The notes beneath the pieces were generated by a model that worked only from the letters and a program-made list of their open reading frames with translations, was not told where the DNA came from and did not search any database. This document shows, one piece after another, positions 59,082 through 64,000 of a stretch of 64,000 nucleotides of DNA (position 1 is its first letter; each line of letters starts with the position of its first letter). The stretch spans positions 1 through 64,000 of the forward strand of contig CAKASQ030000012.1 of NCBI GenBank assembly GCA_916988195.3. The letters run 5' to 3'. Source of the DNA: Oscillospiraceae bacterium (GTDB lineage: Bacteria; Bacillota; Clostridia; Oscillospirales; Oscillospiraceae). The position numbers were made by a program, and so were the translations under genes.

Positions 59082-59841
59082 CAAACGGCTCTGTGCCGTC
59101 CGGGAGGCAGAATACGCCCTCAAGCGACTCGTCATTTTCCGGGAACACTTCGAGTCCGGTCTGCTCCATCAGGTAGACCAGATCGTCGCCGCTTGTCATC
59201 GTCTGCTTACATAAAAGCCCGCTGCTGAGGCTCACCCAGTAGTCCTGCAAAACGCTTCCGTCCTGCGCGCTGACATAGATGCAGTCGGCGGCCTGCTCGG
59301 ACAGGGTCACGAATGCGGCCTGTTCGATTTGCGATTTGCTGTAATCCTGAATACTCTCGTAGGTCGGAATTCCCGCAAGGTTGTCTGTGCGCATCCCGGC
59401 GCCGCGCGCCATCTGCACGGGCGCTTCGTCGTCATACCAGACATAGAGCGTCGTCGCGTCGGCAAGAATCGTCTTTGTCTCCAGCTCGTCCGTGATCTGC
59501 GCCTTGACAAGCTCGCCTCTAACCCAGAGCTCCGCCGTCTGCGTGCGCTGGATATCACCGGAAGTGATGACGATCTGCATGCTCTGATGGTAGCTCGACG
59601 GGCGGGCAACGCTTTTTTTCAGCACGCTCTGCACATTCTCCCGCGTGAGCTCTGCAACGCTGGCCTCCGGCTGCTCTTCATCCGGCGCTTGCTCCTGCGC
59701 GGGAGGGTCCGGGAGAATGATCGTCTGCGTGCTTTCGCTTTTTCTGCCGCTGAAAAAGAAGACGAGCAGAATTGCGATCACCGTCACAGCAGCGGTGGCC
59801 GCGAGAAGCAGCGGTTTTAAGTTTTTATGCTCCTGCTCCAA
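59068..59841 (-). CDS. Membrane-anchored protein of unknown function
   Basis: The 257-residue protein has one N-terminal transmembrane helix (LLLAATAAVTVIAILLVFFF), a Pro/Glu/Gln-rich linker and an external domain (SSYHQSMQIVITSGDIQRTQ; TLYVWYDDEAPVQMARGAGM; YWVSLSSGLLCKQTMTSGDD), which looks like a strand-rich lipoprotein-type fold. The TTG at 59841 is chosen because AAAGGAGG lies before it; earlier starts would overlap the epimerase gene. It lies 29 bases downstream of the epimerase gene. Confidence 0.7.
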   Translation of the reverse strand: MEQEHKNLKPLLLAATAAVTVIAILLVFFFSGRKSESTQTIILPDPPAQEQAPDEEQPEASVAELTRENVQSVLKKSVARPSSYHQSMQIVITSGDIQRTQTAELWVRGELVKAQITDELETKTILADATTLYVWYDDEAPVQMARGAGMRTDNLAGIPTYESIQDYSKSQIEQAAFVTLSEQAADCIYVSAQDGSVLQDYWVSLSSGLLCKQTMTSGDDLVYLMEQTGLEVFPENDESLEGVFCLPDGTEPFATEA

Positions 59842-59870
59842 AGCGCGCCTCCTTTCGTCCGGTTCTATGC

Positions 59871-61022
59871 TTATTCTGCGCAGAAATCCGCAGGCTTTTC
59901 TTCCCGCATGCCAAAATGCCACAAAATTGCGTCCGCAATGCGCGCGCTGGCATGGCCGTCGCCGTAGGGGTTGACGGCCTTCGCCATTTTCGCATAAGCC
60001 TCCGGGTCATCGAGCAGCTCAGACGCGAGCTTCACGATCGTATCTTTATCCACACCCGCGAGCTTCGCCGTTCCGGCGGCGATGGCCTCTGGCCGCTCGG
60101 TCTCCCGGCGCATGACAAGCACGGGCTTTCCAAGCGCCGGCGCTTCCTCCTGAAGGCCGCCGGAGTCGGTCATAACCATGTAGCAGCGGGACATCAGGTT
60201 GTGCATCTGCTCCACATTCACAGGGTCAATGAGGTGAATTCGCTCGTGCCCGCCCAAAATCGGGAACGCGCACTCGCGCACCACGGGGCTCAAATGCACC
60301 GGATACACGACCTCCACGTCCGGATGGCTGTTTACAACCTCCAAAATTGCGTGCATGATGTCCTGCATGGGCTGGCCGTAGTTCTCCCGGCGGTGGCAGG
60401 TCACAACAATGACACGCTTTCCCGTAAAGTCGAGGCTGTCCAGCTCCGGAATATCGAACCGGAAATCCTGATTTACCGTATAGCGCATCGCGTCGATGGC
60501 CGTGTTGCCGGTAATGAACACGTCTCCCATGACCGCCTCGCGCCGGAGATTCTCCGCGTTCGCCTTCGTGGGCGAAAAATGAAGATCCGCGATATCGCCA
60601 ACGAGCGTCCGGTTCATTTCCTCCGGGAAGGGCGAGTATTTGTCCCACGTGCGAAGACCGGCCTCGACATGGCCGACCTTCACCTGATGGTAAAATGCCG
60701 CCAGGGCTCCTGCAAATGTCGTGGACGTGTCGCCGTGCACCAAGATAAGGTCCGGCTTCTTTTCCTCGAAGACCTTTTCCATCCCGAGAAGCGTCTTCGT
60801 CGTGATCGTGGAGAGCGTCTGCCGCTTTTCCATGATATTGAGGTCAAAGTCTGCCTTGAGGTCAAAGATTTCCATCACGGAGTCCAGCATCTCGCGGTGC
60901 TGGCCGGTCAGGCAGACGTAGGATTCGATTTCCTTGCGGCGCTCAAGCTCCTTGACGAGAGGCGCCATTTTGATGGCCTCCGGCCGTGTGCCGAAGACGG
61001 ACATGACTTTAATTTTCTGCAT
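59871..61022 (-). CDS. wecB: UDP-N-acetylglucosamine 2-epimerase (non-hydrolysing)
   Basis: The 383-residue enzyme has FGTRPEAIKMAPLVKELERR, LVHGDTSTTFAGALAAFYHQ, GHVEAGLRTWDKYSPFPEE and TDSGGLQEEAPALGKPVLVM, as in WecB/MnaA. It interconverts UDP-GlcNAc and UDP-ManNAc for wall-teichoic-acid-like or other secondary polymers, fitting the TagO/WecA gene upstream. GCAGGAGGA precedes the ATG at 61022, which overlaps the previous gene by 14 bases. Confidence 0.95.
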   Translation of the reverse strand: MQKIKVMSVFGTRPEAIKMAPLVKELERRKEIESYVCLTGQHREMLDSVMEIFDLKADFDLNIMEKRQTLSTITTKTLLGMEKVFEEKKPDLILVHGDTSTTFAGALAAFYHQVKVGHVEAGLRTWDKYSPFPEEMNRTLVGDIADLHFSPTKANAENLRREAVMGDVFITGNTAIDAMRYTVNQDFRFDIPELDSLDFTGKRVIVVTCHRRENYGQPMQDIMHAILEVVNSHPDVEVVYPVHLSPVVRECAFPILGGHERIHLIDPVNVEQMHNLMSRCYMVMTDSGGLQEEAPALGKPVLVMRRETERPEAIAAGTAKLAGVDKDTIVKLASELLDDPEAYAKMAKAVNPYGDGHASARIADAILWHFGMREEKPADFCAE

Positions 61023-62130
61023 GTTTTTCCTCCTGCGAAGCGGAAGACGCATCTTCCGGCTGATTGGGCTGTTCGGACTTCTGCTCCTGCGTCGGCTCCT
61101 TCGCGCCGAAAATCGCGCGCATGCCGATCGCACCGACGACGAAGATCGCGCCAATTAAAATCAGCGCCTTGAGTTCGCCCGACGACGTAAGCAGCACAGC
61201 GGCCAATCCCAGAATGCCCGCCAGCATATAGGAAATCGCGACAGCCTGCTTCTGCGAAAAGCCCATGTCGATGAGCCGATGGTGGACATGACCGCGATCC
61301 GCTTTCATGGGGTTCTGCCCCTTTGCAATGCGGCGCAGGAAGGCAAAGCAGATATCAAAAATCGGCACGCCGAGAATGAGAAACGGCACGGCAAAGGAGA
61401 TGATCGCGTACATCTTAAAGAGGCCGGTCACGGAAAGCGTCGCGAGAATGTAGCCCAAAAATGTTGCGCCCGTGTCTCCCATGAAGATTTTTGCCGGGTT
61501 CATGTTGTAAGGAATGAAGCCGAGGCATGCGCCAAAGAGCGCCGCAAGCACGACGGCGACATTCGTCTCGGCGACCATGAGCGCGATGACCGTGATCGAG
61601 GCCGTAGAGATAGCGGACACACCGACCGCCAGACCGTCGAGGCCGTCGATGAGGTTCACCGCGTTTGTGATCGCGACGATCCAGATGATCGTGATTGGAT
61701 ACGACCACCAGCCAAGATTCAGATACGTCATGCTCGAAAAGACGTTGGGGTTCGAGACAAACTGGATGACGCAGCCATGATAGACAGCAATACCGGCAGC
61801 CAGAATCTGAACGATGAGCTTCGGCAGTGCGTTCAGCGCCATGATATCGTCCATCACGCCCAGCACGACGATCATCGTCGCCCCAAGCAAAATTCCCTGC
61901 ATCTGCCGGTCGATGTTCGCGAAGACCAGAACCGACAGCAAAAACGCCAGAAAGATGGCAAGGCCGCCCAAACGCGGAATCGGCACCTTGTGCATGCGCC
62001 GGTTGTCCTTCGGAACGTCGATGGCGCCAACCTTATAGGCGAGGCTTTTGACCATCGGCGTCGACAAAAACGACACCACTGCCGCCACACCCATGGCCAG
62101 CAGCATAGTAATCGCCGTATCGGTGTTCAT
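61009..62130 (-). CDS. Undecaprenyl-phosphate GlcNAc-1-phosphate transferase (TagO/WecA type)
   Basis: The 373-residue membrane protein has about eleven helices and the family motifs GVMDDIMALNALPKLIVQIL (Mg-binding Asp pair), ITNAVNLIDGLDGLAVG, FMGDTGATFLGY and ADRGHVHHRLIDMGFSQ. It transfers GlcNAc-1-phosphate to undecaprenyl phosphate, the first step of wall-polymer assembly. The C-terminal tail is Gln/Glu-rich. It overlaps wecB. Confidence 0.94.
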   Translation of the reverse strand: MNTDTAITMLLAMGVAAVVSFLSTPMVKSLAYKVGAIDVPKDNRRMHKVPIPRLGGLAIFLAFLLSVLVFANIDRQMQGILLGATMIVVLGVMDDIMALNALPKLIVQILAAGIAVYHGCVIQFVSNPNVFSSMTYLNLGWWSYPITIIWIVAITNAVNLIDGLDGLAVGVSAISTASITVIALMVAETNVAVVLAALFGACLGFIPYNMNPAKIFMGDTGATFLGYILATLSVTGLFKMYAIISFAVPFLILGVPIFDICFAFLRRIAKGQNPMKADRGHVHHRLIDMGFSQKQAVAISYMLAGILGLAAVLLTSSGELKALILIGAIFVVGAIGMRAIFGAKEPTQEQKSEQPNQPEDASSASQEEKHAEN

Positions 62131-62144
62131 ACGTCACACTCCCA

Positions 62145-63137
62145 TCAGCGGGCAACAAAGCCCACCTTTTTGTATACTTTACGAAGCGTCTTGTTGGCAA
62201 GATACGATGCCTTCTCCGCGCCCTCTTTGTAGATGGACTCGAGATATGCCTTGTCGCCGAGCAGCTTTTCCGTCTCCTCGCGGATCGGGCGCATGAGCTC
62301 CACGACCGCTTCACCGACGGCGGGTTTGAACACGCCGTAGCCCTGCCCTGCAAACTCGGCTTCCGCCTCGGCCATCGTCTTGCCGGTTGCCGCGCAGTAG
62401 ATCGTCAGCAGATTCGAAACGCCGGGCTTATTCTCCCGGTCATAGCGCACCGCCGTCTCGCAGTCGGTCACGGCGCGCTTGAATTTGCGCATAATGTCCT
62501 CGGGCTTATCCATCATGTAGACGCAGCCGTCGGGGTCGGATTTTGACATTTTGTTTTCCGGCGAGCCAAGGCTCATGATGCGCGCGCCCATCTTCGGGAT
62601 GAAGGGCTCAGGCAGCGTGAAGGTGTCGGGGAAGGAATTATTAAAGCGCGTGGCAATGTCGCGGCAGAGCTCGACATGCTGCTTCTGGTCTTCGCCCACG
62701 GGGACAAGGTCCGCCTGATAGACGAGGATGTCCGCCGCCATGAGAACAGGGTACGTGAAAAGACCGGCCGTAATGTTGTCCGCGTGCTGCTGAGACTTCA
62801 TCTTGAACTGCGTCATGCGCGAGAGCTCGCCGAACTGCGTGTAGCAGCCCAAAACCCAGCTCAATTCCGCGTGCGCGGGCACGTGGGACTGGATGAACAT
62901 GATGTTCTTCTTGGGATCCAGACCGCAGGCAATGTACTGCGCGAGCTGCTCGAGGCTTCTTCTTCTGAGGTCCGCCGGAACCTGCCGCACGGTGATCGCG
63001 TGCATGTCCACGATGCAGTACAGGCAGTCATACTCGTCCTGCAGCGCGACCCAGTTTTTGATTGCGCCCATATAAGAGCCCAGCGTCAGATCGCCGCTCG
63101 GCTGAATGCCCGAAAAGATGCGTTTTTTCTGTTCCAT
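62145..63137 (-). CDS. trpS: Tryptophanyl-tRNA synthetase
   Basis: The 330-residue class I synthetase has IFSGIQPSGDLTLGSYMGAI (HIGH-like region), QADLVPVGEDQKQHVELCRD and the KMSKS loop in ENKMSKSDPDG. Length fits bacterial TrpRS. It attaches tryptophan to tRNA-Trp. It lies 14 bases upstream of the TagO gene on the same strand and is divergent from gltX. Confidence 0.96.
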   Translation of the reverse strand: MEQKKRIFSGIQPSGDLTLGSYMGAIKNWVALQDEYDCLYCIVDMHAITVRQVPADLRRRSLEQLAQYIACGLDPKKNIMFIQSHVPAHAELSWVLGCYTQFGELSRMTQFKMKSQQHADNITAGLFTYPVLMAADILVYQADLVPVGEDQKQHVELCRDIATRFNNSFPDTFTLPEPFIPKMGARIMSLGSPENKMSKSDPDGCVYMMDKPEDIMRKFKRAVTDCETAVRYDRENKPGVSNLLTIYCAATGKTMAEAEAEFAGQGYGVFKPAVGEAVVELMRPIREETEKLLGDKAYLESIYKEGAEKASYLANKTLRKVYKKVGFVAR

Positions 63138-63176
63138 ATTGTAACCTTCTTTGCGTAAATTTCCATAGTTGAGGTT

Positions 63177-63205
63177 ATCTTATCACAAAGCTGCAAATTT
63201 CGCAA
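63177..63205 (-). promoter_or_regulatory. Promoter of trpS
   Basis: TTGCGA and TAAGAT with a 17-base spacer on the minus strand, 40 bases before the trpS ATG. Confidence 0.75.
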
Positions 63206-63221
63206 TCCGTCATTGACGGAT
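63205..63221. promoter_or_regulatory. Perfect palindrome between divergent trpS and gltX promoters
   Basis: ATCCGTCA and TGACGGAT flank one central base. It overlaps the -35 box of the gltX promoter and touches that of trpS, so a bound protein could control both. Confidence 0.5.
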
Positions 63222-63241
63222 GCGCAAAAAAACTATATATT
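63213..63241 (+). promoter_or_regulatory. Promoter of gltX
   Basis: TTGACG and TATATT with a 17-base spacer, 36 bases before the gltX ATG. Confidence 0.8.
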
Positions 63242-63277
63242 ATGGAGGATAGAACTTAAGATATGGAGGAATCCAAG

Positions 63278-64000
63278 ATGGATTTTTTTGAAGAGATGGA
63301 AGCGCGCATCCCGAAGGGCGAAGCACGCACCCGTTTTGCGCCCAGTCCCACGGGCTATATGCATGTCGGCAACCTGAGAACGGCACTCTATACCTGGCTC
63401 ATCGCCCGCCACTTCGGCGGCAAGTTCATTCTCCGCATTGAAGACACCGATCAGGGCCGTCTCGTGGACGGCGCGGTCGACGTGATCTACAAGACCATGG
63501 CAGAATGCGGCCTGACGCACGATGAAGGTCCGGATGTCGGCGGCCCCGTGGGTCCCTATGTCCAGTCGGAGCGGCGCGACCTCTTCGGCAAATACGCCAA
63601 GCTCCTCTGCAAAAAGGGCGGCGCATACTACTGCTTCTGCCAGAAATCTGAAGAAGAACCCGCGGACGAATCGGACAGCAAGGAGATCAAAAAGCACGTC
63701 TGCGCCTGCCGGGATCTCCCGCTTGCCGAAGCAGAAGCGAGAGTTGCCGCCGGAGAGCCCTTTGTCATCCGCCAGCGCATCCCGCAGGAGGGCACAACCA
63801 CGTTCCACGACGTGTCGTTCGGCGACATTACGGTCGAAAACAAGGAGCTCGAGGATCAGGTGCTTCTGAAATCCGACGGTCTTCCCACGTATAACTTTGC
63901 AAATGTCGTCGACGACCATCTCATGGGCATTACCCACGTCGTGCGCGGCAGCGAGTATCTCTCCTCTGCGCCCAAGTACAATCTTCTCTACGAAGCCTTC
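63278..64000 (+). CDS. gltX: Glutamyl-tRNA synthetase, N-terminal part (runs off window)
   Basis: The first 241 residues are present: [20 protein letters not shown] (HIGH-like), [20 protein letters not shown], a zinc-binding-like YYCFCQKS...HVCACRDL insertion and [19 protein letters not shown] with the tail of the catalytic fold. GGAGGA precedes the ATG at 63278. The KMSKS loop and anticodon-binding domain lie beyond position 64000. The frame has no stop within the window. It charges tRNA-Glu (and possibly tRNA-Gln) with glutamate. Confidence 0.95.
   Translation, partial: MDFFEEMEARIPKGEARTRFAPSPTGYMHVGNLRTALYTWLIARHFGGKFILRIEDTDQGRLVDGAVDVIYKTMAECGLTHDEGPDVGGPVGPYVQSERRDLFGKYAKLLCKKGGAYYCFCQKSEEEPADESDSKEIKKHVCACRDLPLAEAEARVAAGEPFVIRQRIPQEGTTTFHDVSFGDITVENKELEDQVLLKSDGLPTYNFANVVDDHLMGITHVVRGSEYLSSAPKYNLLYEAF

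Noticed and set aside
63138-63277. T-box leaders upstream of trpS or gltX
   Set aside because: The gap between the genes is only 140 bases and holds two promoters; no T-box sequence or specifier hairpin fits.
1-64000. CRISPR arrays and rRNA genes
   Set aside because: No regularly spaced direct repeats and no rRNA-like sequence were seen while reading the window.

Overview
The window looks like a chromosome segment of a gut-type anaerobic Firmicute of class Clostridia, probably Oscillospirales. The evidence is a trimeric [FeFe]-hydrogenase operon, an SLH-domain surface muramidase, Clostridia-type conjugative-element genes, Gram-positive Shine-Dalgarno sites (AGGAGG) and a G+C-rich host part. 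Identifications are by reading motifs and from memory; no search was run.

Two compositional regions meet near position 22,000. Positions 1 to about 21,870 are visibly less G+C-rich and form a mosaic mobile island. From the left it holds a decayed serine-recombinase remnant; an operon for a small DNA-binding protein, a two-component system and an FtsX-type ABC transporter (336-5912); and a sigma-factor/membrane-protein pair (6314-7539). Next is a mobilizable element of Tn4451 type (about 7600-16520): MobA/MobL relaxase, an oriT with an IncQ/MobQ-like nick motif, a large serine recombinase, TnpW, TnpV, a RhuM-family protein and several zinc-knuckle proteins. It abuts a truncated pcfB, after which the backbone of a larger integrative conjugative element continues (pcfB, DUF genes, parB, parA, a replication initiator; 16506-21459). 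The island ends at tRNA-Arg(CCU): an intact copy with its own promoter and terminator lies 85 bp from a 5' half-copy that has its own separate promoter.

From 22,206 rightwards the sequence is G+C-rich chromosome. It encodes a MoxR/DUF58/transglutaminase operon, 6-phosphofructokinase, a lipoprotein, glutamine-dependent NAD synthetase, a sodium-dependent transporter, an aminotransferase, the three-gene [FeFe]-hydrogenase operon, SurE, an XRE regulator with a membrane domain, D-cysteine desulfhydrase, an ACT/PFL-like pair, a giant GLUG-repeat surface protein co-transcribed with an MMPL transporter, a MogA-like protein, the SLH-muramidase, an alpha/beta hydrolase, a phosphoesterase-CoaX-LysA-like operon, three small proteins of unknown function, a TagO/WecA plus UDP-GlcNAc 2-epimerase pair for wall-polymer synthesis, TrpS and the start of GltX.

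The main oddities are a dispersed palindromic repeat present three times at exactly 105 bp; a LysA-fold protein that has lost all its recognisable catalytic residues; the interrupted tRNA-Arg locus; structured leaders before the hydrogenase and sodium-transporter genes; and the MMPL/GLUG giant-protein pair.
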